Shown: positions 7,896-16,296, counted from the stretch's first letter. The stretch is 64,000 nucleotides of DNA from Aeromicrobium flavum (GCF_007992115.1 NZ_BJZQ01000016.1:1-64000), one strand, 5' to 3'. The notes: generated by a model from the sequence alone, not told the origin. Numbers and translations are program-made.

Positions 7896-9095
7896 CTAGC
7901 GATCGCTGCCCGCGGGCAGGGCAGCACGCAGGACGCGCAGCGTGTTGCCGCCCATGATCGCGGCGATGTCCTCGTCCGCATGGCCGCGGTCGCGCAGCTC
8001 CTGGGTGACGACCGCGATGTCGCTGGTGTCCCAGGCCACCTCGGTGGCTCCGTCGTAGTCGCTGCCCAGACCTGCGGTCTCGATGCCGCCGACCTCGATG
8101 ACGTGCTCGATCGCATCGACGACCGCAGCAGGGGTCAGCTCACAGACCGCCGCGTCCCAGTAGCCGATGCCGACGACTCCGCCGGTCGCGGCGACGCCGC
8201 GGATCTCGTCATCGGTGAGGTTGCGGTTGACGTCGCACGTCGCCTGGACGCCGCCGTGGCTGGCGACCACCGGCTTCGTGGCGAGCTCGAGCATCTCGGC
8301 GATCGCCGGGTGGCTCGCGTGGGCGATGTCGACGACCATCCCGCGGCGCTCCATGTCGGTGAACACCTCGCGGCCGAGGTCGGTCAGCCCGCTCTTGTCC
8401 TCGCCGTGCATCGACCCGGAGACCTCGTTGTCGAAGAAGTGGGTGAAGCCCGCCATGCGCGCACCCGCGCCGAAGAGTCGTCCGAGGTTGCCGGGGTCTC
8501 CCTCGAGGCTCTGCAGGCCCTCGAGGGAGAACAGGGCTCCCGTCACGTCCTTGCCGGCCTCACGGTCGGCCACGAGGCGATCGAGGTCGCCACGCGAGCG
8601 GATGAGGCGCAGCTCGCCCTCGGACTCGGCGACCGCGTCCTGCAGCTTCTCGGCGTGGTAGAGCGACCGCTGCAGCAGCGAGTTCCACGTGCGCGGCGGC
8701 TGCAGCTGCAGGATCGCCAACGCGGTGATGTTGTCGGTGTCCGCGGGATTGGAGTCGTAGTTCTGGTTCCTGGGCGTCTTGGACACCGAGGAGAACACCT
8801 GCAGGCCGACGTTGCCGTCCTGGAGCCGGGGCAGGTCCATGTGCCCCCGGTCCGACCGGTCGAGCAGGTCGCGGTTCCACATCAGCGTGTCCGAGTGCAG
8901 GTCCGCGATGAACAGGGAGTCGTGCAGCGCGAGCGTCTCCCGGTCGGGCTCGGGCAGGTCGGTGTCGGCCACCCGGTTCATGCTGTTCTCGATGATGGCC
9001 GGACCGAGGGTGAAGAACCCGACCGCTCCGATCAGGACGAGCACGAGAAGGACGAGCAGGGTGCGCCTCAGCCAGGTCCGGGTCTTCTTCGCCAC
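7896..9095 (-). CDS. Membrane-anchored M19 (renal-type) dipeptidase
   Basis: The 399-residue product has one N-terminal membrane helix (about residues 11-31) after a basic MAKKTRTWLRR start, then a zinc-dependent M19 dipeptidase domain. Metal ligand motifs are in order: DLHSDTL near residue 65, SLEG, DIAHAS and SHGG, followed by GLGSDYDG. It is expected to hydrolyse dipeptides, possibly D-residue-containing ones, outside the membrane or at its surface. The start is a GTG. It lies 9 bases upstream of psuG and 44 bases after the HAD gene, so it may be the first gene of the psuGK unit. No functional link to pseudouridine is obvious. Confidence 0.88.
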   Translation of the reverse strand: MAKKTRTWLRRTLLVLLVLVLIGAVGFFTLGPAIIENSMNRVADTDLPEPDRETLALHDSLFIADLHSDTLMWNRDLLDRSDRGHMDLPRLQDGNVGLQVFSSVSKTPRNQNYDSNPADTDNITALAILQLQPPRTWNSLLQRSLYHAEKLQDAVAESEGELRLIRSRGDLDRLVADREAGKDVTGALFSLEGLQSLEGDPGNLGRLFGAGARMAGFTHFFDNEVSGSMHGEDKSGLTDLGREVFTDMERRGMVVDIAHASHPAIAEMLELATKPVVASHGGVQATCDVNRNLTDDEIRGVAATGGVVGIGYWDAAVCELTPAAVVDAIEHVIEVGGIETAGLGSDYDGATEVAWDTSDIAVVTQELRDRGHADEDIAAIMGGNTLRVLRAALPAGSDR

Positions 9096-9139
9096 GGCCG
9101 CACGCTATCGGCCGATGTGACGTGAGTCATGCGTGGGGG

Positions 9140-9949
9140 TCAGAGCCCGAGGACCGACCGCACGGTGGTGATGACGCCGTTCTCGTGGTTCGGCGGGGCG
9201 AGGTGGTTGGCGACGTCGATGATGTCGGGGTGGGCGTTGCCCATGGCGAACGACCAGTCGGCTGCCTGGAGCATCTCGTAGTCGTTGAGGTAGTCGCCGA
9301 AGGCCATCGTCTGGGTGGAGTCGATGCCCATGGCCTTCTGCAGCTCCCGGACGGCCAGGCCCTTGTCGACGCCCTCGGCCATCACGTCGACCCAGTGGGC
9401 CCCGGAGACGGGCACCGGGTTCGGCTGGCAGTGCTCACGCAGGAACGGCGCCGTGACCGCCTCGAGGTCGCCGAAGTCGTGCACGGCGATCTTGATGATC
9501 GTGTCGTCGATCGCCGTGAGGTCGTCGGTCACCTCGAGGCGCCGGTAGTACGGCTCGACCTGGTCGAGGAACGCGCGGTCGGTGCGGGTGATCCACGCCG
9601 ACCTCACGCCGCACACGACGATGCCGAGGTCAACGCCCTCGTCGCTCAACCCTTGGATCCGGGCGACGGTCCGCGAGACCCAGGGTCCCTCGAACGGGTG
9701 CACGGCCACCTCGGTGCCGCGGTCGGTGACGTAGGCGCCGTTCTCGGCGATGATCACCAGGTCGTCGGCGACGGGCTCGAACATCGAGGCGAGGGTGGCC
9801 CACTGGCGACCGCTGGCGGGGGCGAACGCGACGCCCGCCGCGTGCAGGTCGCGGATCAGCCCGAGGGTCCCGGCCGGCAGCTGCTTGTGCTCGTCGAGGA
9901 GAGTGCCGTCGAGGTCGGCCACGACGAGTCGGATGTCGGGCGCGGTCAT
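9140..9949 (-). CDS. Cof-type HAD phosphatase
   Basis: The 269-residue product has the HAD motif I DLDGTLLDEHKQ with nucleophile Asp at the N terminus, motif II ASGR, the conserved Lys in EGVDKGLAV, and motif IV FGDYLNDYEML. A C2-type cap lies between about residues 80 and 190. This is the Cof/YbiV group of sugar-phosphate or flavin-related phosphatases; the substrate is unknown. ATG at 9949 lies 4 bases after the dcd stop, so it is co-transcribed with dcd. Confidence 0.88.
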   Translation of the reverse strand: MTAPDIRLVVADLDGTLLDEHKQLPAGTLGLIRDLHAAGVAFAPASGRQWATLASMFEPVADDLVIIAENGAYVTDRGTEVAVHPFEGPWVSRTVARIQGLSDEGVDLGIVVCGVRSAWITRTDRAFLDQVEPYYRRLEVTDDLTAIDDTIIKIAVHDFGDLEAVTAPFLREHCQPNPVPVSGAHWVDVMAEGVDKGLAVRELQKAMGIDSTQTMAFGDYLNDYEMLQAADWSFAMGNAHPDIIDVANHLAPPNHENGVITTVRSVLGL

Positions 9950-9953
9950 GCCC

Positions 9954-10532
9954 TCAGTCGATCACACTCCGGTGGAAGTTCGCGTGGGACCGCGAGGCCG
10001 TCGGACCGCGCTGGCCCTGATAACGGGAGCCGTACTTCGCCGAGCCGTAGGGGTTCTCCGCCGCCGACGTCAGCCGGAAGAAGCACAGCTGGCCGATCTT
10101 CATGCCCGGGTAGAGCTTGATCGGGAGCGTGGCGACGTTGGCCAGCTCGAGCGTGATGTGGCCCTGGAAGCCGGGGTCGATGAAGCCGGCGGTCGAGTGC
10201 GTCATCAGGCCGAGACGGCCGAGCGAGGACTTGCCCTCGAGGCGGGCGGCCACGTCGTCGGGCAGCGACACGTACTCGTACGTGGAGCCGAGCACGAACT
10301 CGCCCGGGTGCAGGATGAACGCGTCGTCGCCGCTCACCTCGACCTCGCGGGTCAGGTCGGACTGGTCCTGTGCCGGGTCGATGTGGGGGTACTTGTGGTT
10401 GTCGAAGACGCGGAAGAACTTGTCGAGGCGCACGTCGATGCTCGACGGCTGGATCATCGAGGGCTCATAGGGGTCGAGCGCGACCCGTCCGGCGTCGATC
10501 TCGGCGAGGATGTCGCGGTCCGAAAGCAGCAC
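9954..10532 (-). CDS. dcd: dCTP deaminase, probably bifunctional (dUMP-forming)
   Basis: The 192-residue product has the dCTP deaminase/dUTPase trimer fold signatures [31 protein letters not shown] and [18 protein letters not shown]. Actinobacterial Dcd of this length (for example in M. tuberculosis) both deaminates dCTP and hydrolyses the product to dUMP, and I expect the same here. The start is GTG at 10532; the ribosome-binding site is poor. It heads a two-gene unit with the HAD phosphatase and diverges from the universal stress protein gene. Confidence 0.93.
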   Translation of the reverse strand: MLLSDRDILAEIDAGRVALDPYEPSMIQPSSIDVRLDKFFRVFDNHKYPHIDPAQDQSDLTREVEVSGDDAFILHPGEFVLGSTYEYVSLPDDVAARLEGKSSLGRLGLMTHSTAGFIDPGFQGHITLELANVATLPIKLYPGMKIGQLCFFRLTSAAENPYGSAKYGSRYQGQRGPTASRSHANFHRSVID

Positions 10533-10612
10533 AAGGAGAACCTAACGCACCGGCGGCGGCTGGCCCCGTGGTGTGCGAAGGTGCAGGGACGGCAATCGTG
10601 AGGAGAGACCAC

Positions 10613-11032
10613 GTGTACAAGACCATCCTTGTCGGAGTCGACGGCAGTGCCACCGCGTCCCGCGCGGCTGAGGTCGCCGCCGGACTCGCCTCGGCCACCG
10701 GCGCCGCCCTGCACATCGTGACCGCGGTCGACGAGAAGGCCACCGCAGCCAGCGACCTCCCGCCGGGCATGAACCCGCTGAGCCCCGGCGAGCGCGCCGA
10801 AGCCATCGCCCGCCAGGTCGCCGAGAGCCTGTCCTACCAGGGAACCGTGGAGGCGAGCCCCGCACCGGGTAAGCCCGCCGACGCCCTCGTGCACGTGGCG
10901 AAGGAGATCGGCGCCGACCTGATCGTGGTCGGCAACCGGCGCGTCCAGGGGATCAGCCGGGTGCTCGGCAGCGTGGCCACCGACGTGGCCCACCACGCGC
11001 CGTGTGACGTCTACATCGTCAAGACGACCTGA
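10613..11032 (+). CDS. Universal stress protein (UspA family)
   Basis: The 139-residue single-domain Usp begins YKTILVGVDGS. Its C-terminal nucleotide-binding region (VVGNRRVQGISRVLGSVATD) resembles the GX2GX9G(S/T) motif but departs from it in the first part, so ATP binding is likely but not certain. GTG at 10613 is preceded by AGGAG at 10601-10605 with ideal spacing; the longer upstream frame is an artefact. It is a single gene, with a tRNA on the other strand downstream. Confidence 0.88.
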   Translation: MYKTILVGVDGSATASRAAEVAAGLASATGAALHIVTAVDEKATAASDLPPGMNPLSPGERAEAIARQVAESLSYQGTVEASPAPGKPADALVHVAKEIGADLIVVGNRRVQGISRVLGSVATDVAHHAPCDVYIVKTT

Positions 11033-11055
11033 GCCCTGGTGGTTGGTTGGATGGA

Positions 11056-11129
11056 TGGAGCCGGTGACGGGAATCGAACCCGCGTATCTTGCTTGGGAAG
11101 CAAGCGCTCTGCCATTGAGCTACACCGGC
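11056..11129 (-). tRNA. tRNA-Gly (anticodon CCC)
   Basis: The 74-base gene folds into a full cloverleaf: acceptor GCCGGTG/CACCGGC, D stem GCTC/GAGC, anticodon stem CTTGC/GCAAG with loop TTCCCAA, and T arm GCGGG-TTCGAAT-CCCGT. Position 34-36 is CCC, which reads GGG. The discriminator is T and the 3' CCA is encoded. Confidence 0.97.
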
Positions 11130-11165
11130 GTGCTGCACCGATCGTACAAGTACCCCCGGCCGGCG

Positions 11166-12056
11166 TCAGAACTGGCGCAGGAAGTCGCGGACGTGACCGA
11201 CGAGCTCGGCCGGCTTCTCCTCCGGCACCCAGTGGCCGCTGCCCGAGATCTCGGTGACGGTGACGTTCGGCGGGCCCTCGGCGCGACGCACGAGGCTCGG
11301 GGCCAGGACGACGTCGCCGGTGCCGGGGAGGAAGAGCAGCGGGATCTCGTCGACCCGGCGCGCGTACCCCCGCCCGATCTGCGGCATCTCCTTGAGCATG
11401 AACGCGCGGTACATCGACTGGCCCGCGCGAGCACGTGCCGGGTCGCGGTAGCGGGCGAGGTACTCCTCGCGCTCCGAGCGCTGCCAGCGGAACTTCCGCG
11501 AGGCGCCGAGCTTGAAGATGGTCTTGAGCAGCACCTGCTTCGCGTGCCGGTGCAGGAACGCCCCGGCCGGGCCGCCGGCGATCGGCTGGTAGGCGAACCG
11601 CCACAGCTGGTGCCACGGCATGTCGGCCCACGGCGCGACGATCGCCGTCGCCACGACACCTCGGGTCGAGCCGGGGTGGCGGCTCGCGACCAGCAGCGAG
11701 ATCCACGCGCCCCAGTCGTGCCCGAGCAGCACCGGTCGGTCGAGCTCGAGCAGCTCGATCGCCCGGGCGATCTCGTCGGCCATGACCCGCTTGTCGTAGG
11801 CGCTCGTGCCCTCGGGCACGTCGCTCCAGCCCGCGCCGCGCAGGTCGAGCGCGACGACGTGGTGGGTCTCGGCCAGGGCCGGCATCACCTTGCGCCAGCA
11901 GAACCAGTGCTGTGGCCATCCGTGCAGCAACACCAGGGACGGACGATCGGTCGATCGGTGCGCGGCCCCCGCCTCGGCGACGTGCAGGCTCACGCCGTCG
12001 ACGTCGATCCAGCGATGGTCGACGCCGGGCACCACGGGCATGGTCCGTTCAGTCAT
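11166..12056 (-). CDS. Alpha/beta hydrolase, epoxide hydrolase-like
   Basis: The product from ATG 12056 has about 296 residues. It shows the HGXP oxyanion motif (LLHGWPQHW), a GHDWGAW nucleophile elbow with Asp instead of Ser, and a C-terminal GSGHWVPEE with the catalytic His. Asp at the elbow together with HGXP is the pattern of epoxide hydrolases and haloalkane dehalogenases, so an epoxide hydrolase or related activity is the best guess. An upstream in-frame ATG at 12086 would overlap the divergent hydratase start, so I prefer 12056. The two divergent genes share only 23 bases, which must hold both promoters. Confidence 0.8.
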   Translation of the reverse strand: MTERTMPVVPGVDHRWIDVDGVSLHVAEAGAAHRSTDRPSLVLLHGWPQHWFCWRKVMPALAETHHVVALDLRGAGWSDVPEGTSAYDKRVMADEIARAIELLELDRPVLLGHDWGAWISLLVASRHPGSTRGVVATAIVAPWADMPWHQLWRFAYQPIAGGPAGAFLHRHAKQVLLKTIFKLGASRKFRWQRSEREEYLARYRDPARARAGQSMYRAFMLKEMPQIGRGYARRVDEIPLLFLPGTGDVVLAPSLVRRAEGPPNVTVTEISGSGHWVPEEKPAELVGHVRDFLRQF

Positions 12057-12079
12057 GCGTTGATCGTAGGGTGAGATGC

Positions 12080-12832
12080 ATGTCACTCGTCGAGCTCACG
12101 CACGAAGACTCCGTCCGCACGATCACCCTGAACGCGCCCGACCGGCTGAACGCGCTCGACTGGCCGCTGCTGCAGGAGCTGCGCGCCGCGGTCGAGCAGG
12201 TCGCCGCCGACGACGACGCCCGCGCCCTCGTGGTGACCGGCGCCGGCAAGGCGTTCTGCTCCGGCGCCAACCTCGAGAGTCTCTTCGGTGACACGAGCCG
12301 TCCCGCCGACGTCCTGCGCGAGCACCTGATGAACGTCTACGCGTCGTTCCTCGGCATCCGGAACCTCACGATCCCCACCGTCGCGGCCGTCCAGGGCGCC
12401 GCCGTCGGCGCCGGCCTCAACATCGCCCTGGCGTGCGACGTGATCATCGCCGGACCGCACGCCGGCTTCGGCCCGACGTTCAGCCGCATCGGCCTGCACC
12501 CCGGCGGCGGGTGCACGTGGATGCTCACCCAGCGGATCGGGTCGGCCAACACCGCTGCCGCCCTGTTCAACGGCGACATCATCGACGCGGACACGGGCCT
12601 GCGCCTCGGCATCGCCCAGGAGATCGACAAGGACCCGAAGGCCCGCGCGGCCGTCCTCGCCCGGACCTGGGCCAAGCGCAATCCCAAGCTGATGTCCGAC
12701 ATCAAGAAGTCGGTCGGCGTCGCGGGCCGGTCCGATCTGCACGAGTCACTCAACTTCGAGTCGTGGGCGCAGGCCGAGTCGCTCAGCAGCGAGGAGTTCG
12801 CGGCGTTCGCCGCGAAGTTCGCCTCACGCTGA
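12080..12832 (+). CDS. Enoyl-CoA hydratase/isomerase family protein
   Basis: The 250-residue crotonase-fold protein has the two oxyanion-hole segments KAFCSGANLE and AVQGAAVGAGLNIALACD. The region SRIGLHPGGGCTWML is typical of actinobacterial EchA proteins. In this alignment the first catalytic Glu of true hydratases is not obvious, so it may be an isomerase or another crotonase rather than a beta-oxidation hydratase. ATG 12080 is chosen because the crotonase fold starts right there (LVELTHEDSVRTITLN). It diverges from the epoxide-hydrolase-like gene. Confidence 0.85.
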   Translation: MSLVELTHEDSVRTITLNAPDRLNALDWPLLQELRAAVEQVAADDDARALVVTGAGKAFCSGANLESLFGDTSRPADVLREHLMNVYASFLGIRNLTIPTVAAVQGAAVGAGLNIALACDVIIAGPHAGFGPTFSRIGLHPGGGCTWMLTQRIGSANTAAALFNGDIIDADTGLRLGIAQEIDKDPKARAAVLARTWAKRNPKLMSDIKKSVGVAGRSDLHESLNFESWAQAESLSSEEFAAFAAKFASR

Positions 12833-12838
12833 CCGACG

Positions 12839-12860
12839 CACGGGCTGTCGGGAGCCCGTG
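12839..12860. terminator. Hairpin between hydratase and permease
   Basis: CACGGGCT (12839-12846) pairs perfectly with AGCCCGTG (12853-12860) around a 6-base loop. It has no T-run, so it may be a weak terminator or an mRNA end. It covers the GTG at 12858, which argues against that codon as the permease start. Confidence 0.45.
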
Positions 12861-12875
12861 AGAAAGTCAGTGTCC

Positions 12876-14156
12876 ATGTGGACCCTGCACGGTGACGGCC
12901 AGAACGTGAAGCCCGACGCGATCGTCCTGCCCGAGGAACGTCTCTCGTGGCCCCGCACCCTCGGCTTCGGGGCGCAGCACGTCGTCGCGATGTTCGGCGC
13001 GACGTTCCTCGTCCCGATCATCACCAAGATGCCGCCGACCACCACGTTGTTCTTCTCAGGTGTCGGCACCCTGCTGTTCCTTGCGCTCACGCGCGGCCGC
13101 CTGCCCAGCTACCTCGGCTCCTCGTTCGCCTTCATCGCGCCGGTCCAGGCCCTCGTGGCAGACGGCGACATGGGAGCGGCTCTGTTCGGCATCATGTGCA
13201 CCGGCATCGCCCTGGCCGTCTTCGGCTTCATCGTGCAGGCCACCGGCTCGGCGTGGCTCGACGTCCTGATGCCGCCGGTCGTCACCGGGGCGATCGTCGC
13301 CCTGATCGGCTTCGCACTGGCCGGCGCAGCGACGAAGAACTTCGCCGCGGGCCCGTGGCTCGGCCTGTTGACGCTCGCGGTCGTGTGCCTGTCGGCCGTG
13401 GTGCTGCGCGGCTTCCTGGCTCGGCTCTCGATCCTGTTCGGCATGGTCATCGGCTACCTCGCGGCGGCGATCACCGGCCAGCTGGACTTCGCCAAGGTCG
13501 AGAAGGCGGCGTGGTTCGGCCTGCCGGACTTCCACACGCCCACGGTGGACTGGTCCGTGCTCCCGATGTTCCTGCCGATCGTCCTGGCTCTCGTCGCCGA
13601 GAACGTCGGCCACGTGCGCAGCGTCGCCCACCTCACCGACCGGCCCTCCATCAACGACGAGTCGGGGCGCGCCCTGATCGCCGACGGCCTGGCCACGACG
13701 CTCGCGGGCGGCCTCGGCGGCTCGGCCACCACGACCTACGGCGAGAACATCGGCGTCATGACGGCCACCCGCGTCTTCTCGACGGCTGCCTACGTGGTGG
13801 CAGGTGTGGCGGCCGTCCTGCTGAGCCTCTCCCCCAAGTTCGGTGCGCTGCTCGGCACCATCCCGCCGGGTGTGATCGGTGGCGTCACCGTCGCCCTCTA
13901 CGGGCTCATCGGCCTGATCGGTGTGCGGATCTGGATGGACAACAAGGTCGACTTCGCGAACCCCGTGAACACCTACACGGCGGCCGCCGCCCTGATCATC
14001 GGCATCGGCAACCTGACCCTCACCAACGGCGACGTGTCGATCGCCGGCATCACGCTGGGCTCCGTCGCCGCAATCGTGATCTACCACGTGATGCGGGCGC
14101 TCCAGCGCGACGAGCACGCCACCGTCGCCGACCAGACGGTCGACCCGGGAGCCTGA
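12876..14156 (+). CDS. Uracil/xanthine permease (NCS2 family)
   Basis: The product from ATG 12876 has 426 residues and about 12-14 hydrophobic segments. NCS2 signatures are LGFGAQHVVAMFGATFLVP at the first helix, the conserved Glu in LVAENVGHVRS, and GGLGGSATTTYGENIGVM in the half-helix region that binds the base. It most likely imports uracil or xanthine by proton symport. A GTG at 12858 is also in frame but lies inside a hairpin. TauE/SafE follows after 7 bases, so the two may be one transcript. Confidence 0.9.
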   Translation: MWTLHGDGQNVKPDAIVLPEERLSWPRTLGFGAQHVVAMFGATFLVPIITKMPPTTTLFFSGVGTLLFLALTRGRLPSYLGSSFAFIAPVQALVADGDMGAALFGIMCTGIALAVFGFIVQATGSAWLDVLMPPVVTGAIVALIGFALAGAATKNFAAGPWLGLLTLAVVCLSAVVLRGFLARLSILFGMVIGYLAAAITGQLDFAKVEKAAWFGLPDFHTPTVDWSVLPMFLPIVLALVAENVGHVRSVAHLTDRPSINDESGRALIADGLATTLAGGLGGSATTTYGENIGVMTATRVFSTAAYVVAGVAAVLLSLSPKFGALLGTIPPGVIGGVTVALYGLIGLIGVRIWMDNKVDFANPVNTYTAAAALIIGIGNLTLTNGDVSIAGITLGSVAAIVIYHVMRALQRDEHATVADQTVDPGA

Positions 14157-14163
14157 CCACCCC

Positions 14164-14895
14164 GTGGGGATCGAGACGGCGCTGCTGGTCGGGGTCTGCG
14201 CCTTCGCCACCTCGGCCCTCACGGCCGTGCTCGGCTTCGGCGGCGGCATCGTCCTGCTGGCGGTGCTGGTCGCCTTCGTCGATCCGCTCGTCGCGATCCC
14301 GCTGCACGCGGCCATCCAGGTGGTGTCCAACGGCACCCGGACCATCGTGCGGCGTCGCGACGTCGACTGGTCGATCGTCTGGCGCACGTCACTCTTGCTG
14401 CTCCCGGCGGGCGCGCTGACCCTGCCGCTGGCACGGCAGGCGCCCGAGGCCGCGCTGCAGGCGCTCATCGCGGTCGCCGTGCTCGCGGCCACCTGGCTCC
14501 CCGAGTGGAACTCGCGGCCGCTCCCCGCACCCAGCAGCGGGGGCTGGATCGGGCTCGGCGCGGTGGTGGGCGCGCTGAACCCCGTCGTCGGCGCGACCGG
14601 CCCGCTGATCGCGCCGTTCTTCCGCGCGGGCACGCGCGACCGACTCGGGTTCGTCGGCACCTTCGCCGCCTCGCAGGTCACGGGGCACCTGGCCAAGCTC
14701 GTGCTGTTCGGCGTCGTCGGCCTGCTTCCTGCCTCGCAGGCACCTGCCGCGGCGACCGGGATCGTCGGGGTCATCGCCGGGACCTGGGTGGGCAGCCGCA
14801 TCCTCGATCGGATGCCCGAGCGCCGGTTCGACCGGCTCTACCTCGTCGCCATCACCGCGGTCGCGGCGTGGCTGCTGGTCGACGCGCTGCGCTGA
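14164..14895 (+). CDS. TauE/SafE-family membrane transporter
   Basis: The 243-residue product has about eight membrane segments in two repeats. Each repeat carries the family pattern, GFGGGIVLLAVLVAF in the first half and NPVVGATGPLIAPFF in the second. Members move sulfite, sulfoacetate or other small organic anions, and the substrate here is unknown. The start is GTG at 14164, 7 bases after the permease stop. Confidence 0.87.
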   Translation: MGIETALLVGVCAFATSALTAVLGFGGGIVLLAVLVAFVDPLVAIPLHAAIQVVSNGTRTIVRRRDVDWSIVWRTSLLLLPAGALTLPLARQAPEAALQALIAVAVLAATWLPEWNSRPLPAPSSGGWIGLGAVVGALNPVVGATGPLIAPFFRAGTRDRLGFVGTFAASQVTGHLAKLVLFGVVGLLPASQAPAAATGIVGVIAGTWVGSRILDRMPERRFDRLYLVAITAVAAWLLVDALR

Positions 14896-14917
14896 CCCCG
14901 CCGCCCGTCCCGCGCGC

Positions 14918-14988
14918 GAGATGTGGAGCGCGGTCCACCCGAAATGGTCCGAATCTGGCTCCTGACGGTGGATACCGCTACACATCTC
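14918..14988. repeat. Long imperfect palindrome (about 22-bp arms)
   Basis: The stretch 14918-14939 pairs with 14967-14988 apart from a few mismatches; both arms end in GAGATGTG-type sequence when read outward in. The element fills most of the gap between the convergent TauE/SafE and LysR genes. It may end transcription, but it has no T-run and looks more like the other long palindromes in this window. Confidence 0.65.
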
Positions 14989-15011
14989 GCTGACCGGAGG
15001 TCAGTGCCGGG

Positions 15012-15932
15012 TCACAGGGAGGCCTGCCGGACCTCCACCGCGCGGGCCTCCTCGCGCAGCGCCTCGACGACGAAGCGCACGCTGGGCCGCTCGAACCGGT
15101 CGGGACGGAGCACCGCGGTGATGTCGCGCTTCGCGCGGATGCCGACCAGTGGGCGCGTGACGAGGCCGTTGCCGCGGGTGCGGGTCGTGAAGCGCGGCAG
15201 GATCGCGATGCCGTGACCGGCCGCCACGATGGCCTCGACCACCCCGTTGTCGTCGAAGCGCTGGGCGATCCGCACCGACTCGCCGGTCACGGTGACGAGG
15301 TGCTGCAGCACCCGGTCGTACGGGAAGTCGTGCGGGGCGCCGATCCAGGTCTCGCCGATGACGTCCTTCGGCGAGAGGCTCTGCTTGGCCGCGAGACGGT
15401 GGTTCTCGGGAAGGGCCACGTCGAGAGGCTCCCGCAGCAGGGGCACCAGCTGCAGGCCGCGGTCGTGCCACTCCTCGGTGGCCGCGGGCGAATCGGCCAC
15501 GACGACGTCGAAGTGCGCGACCATGTCGAGCACGTCGAAGCGCTGCGTGGGGTCGCGGTCGGTGCAGATCAGGTTGACCGCCGGCTCCGCGGCCACGCGG
15601 GTGAGCAGGCCAGGGAGCAGCATCTCGCCGCCGGTCGGGAACGCGGTCAGCGTGACGTCGCCGGCCGGCCCGCCGAGGTACTCACGCCACTTCGCCTCGG
15701 CCCGCTCCAGGGCGACCGCGACCTCCGTGGCCGTCTCGGCCAGGGCCCGTCCCGCGCCGGTCAGCTTCACGCCACGCCCCGCGGGCTCGAGCAGGGGCAC
15801 TCCCGCCTCGGCCTCGAGCAGTTTGAGCTGTTGAGAGACCGCCGAGGGTGTGACGTTCATCTCGTCGGCGACGGCCCCGATCGTGCCCCGCTCCGCCAGT
15901 TCCCGCAGCATTCCGAGACGTCTCGCATCCAT
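15012..15932 (-). CDS. LysR-family transcriptional regulator
   Basis: The 306-residue product has an N-terminal winged helix-turn-helix (GTIGAVADEMNVTPSAVSQQ, residues 16-35) and a LysR substrate-binding domain to the end. ATG 15932 puts the HTH at its usual place. A palindrome touches the start codon, suggesting autoregulation. It diverges from a 36-codon gene, and LysR regulators commonly control the divergent neighbour. The effector cannot be deduced. Confidence 0.9.
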   Translation of the reverse strand: MDARRLGMLRELAERGTIGAVADEMNVTPSAVSQQLKLLEAEAGVPLLEPAGRGVKLTGAGRALAETATEVAVALERAEAKWREYLGGPAGDVTLTAFPTGGEMLLPGLLTRVAAEPAVNLICTDRDPTQRFDVLDMVAHFDVVVADSPAATEEWHDRGLQLVPLLREPLDVALPENHRLAAKQSLSPKDVIGETWIGAPHDFPYDRVLQHLVTVTGESVRIAQRFDDNGVVEAIVAAGHGIAILPRFTTRTRGNGLVTRPLVGIRAKRDITAVLRPDRFERPSVRFVVEALREEARAVEVRQASL

Positions 15933-15946
15933 GTAGCAAAACTACA
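15932..15946. promoter_or_regulatory. Probable LysR operator (T-N11-A palindrome)
   Basis: TGTAGCAAAACTACA is a perfect 5-bp inverted repeat around 5 bases and fits the T-N11-A form of LysR boxes. It overlaps the first base of the LysR start codon, so binding would block the regulator's own expression. TTGACC at 15949 and TTGACA at 15975 are candidate -35 elements towards the small gene, but no good -10 follows either. Confidence 0.55.
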
Positions 15947-16021
15947 CGTTGACCATAGTTTGTGTGGATTGTGCTTGACAGTTGAACGCGGGACCATGGG
16001 AGGGAACGAAAGGACCCCCTC

Positions 16022-16132
16022 ATGACCTTCCTCGCCCTCTCCGGCCTCCTCGCCGTCACCGCCGGCACCATCCACACGGCCTACCTGGTCGCCACGGACG
16101 GCCTCACGCGCATTCCCACGCGTCGCGCCTGA
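16022..16132 (+). CDS. 36-residue membrane peptide next to LysR
   Basis: The frame encodes a short protein with one hydrophobic segment (FLALSGLLAVTAGTIHTAYL) and a C-terminal DGLTRIPTRRA. An AAAGGA ribosome-binding site precedes the ATG. A strong intrinsic terminator starts only 15 bases after the stop, so this is probably a complete transcription unit. I recall similarly placed short single-helix proteins with a DG..R.PTR ending beside LysR genes in other actinobacteria, but cannot verify it. Function unknown; it may be the LysR target. Confidence 0.6.
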   Translation: MTFLALSGLLAVTAGTIHTAYLVATDGLTRIPTRRA

Positions 16133-16146
16133 CCCACCCGCGAAAC

Positions 16147-16182
16147 CGACCCGCTCTCCCCCTGAGGAGACGGGTCGTTTTT
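16147..16182 (+). terminator. Intrinsic terminator after small membrane peptide gene
   Basis: CGACCCG plus TCTCC pairs with GGAGA plus CGGGTCG with one bulged C and a 6-base loop. Five T residues follow (16178-16182). This is the best textbook terminator in the window. Confidence 0.9.
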
Positions 16183-16234
16183 CATTTCCGGAATCGCCTT
16201 TCGCCGTGGCGCGCCGCTGGAGTACCATTCTAGT

Positions 16235-16267
16235 TACTGGCCAGTAGAACCCGCCAGTAACACTGGC
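16235..16267. promoter_or_regulatory. Two adjacent palindromes upstream of fadE5-like gene (TetR-type operator)
   Basis: TACTGGCCAGTA (16235-16246) is a perfect 12-bp palindrome. GCCAGT-AAC-ACTGGC (16253-16267) is a second one sharing the CCAGTA core. They lie 30-60 bases before the start codon, where a repressor would block transcription. TetR-family fatty-acid repressors bind such sites, but the regulator is not encoded nearby. Confidence 0.6.
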
Positions 16268-16296
16268 AGCTTCATCCTTCCGGAGGTCCACGGCCC

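Noticed and set aside
12858-12860. GTG as the start of the uracil/xanthine permease
   Set aside because: It lies in the 3' arm of a hairpin; the ATG at 12876 gives the normal family start.
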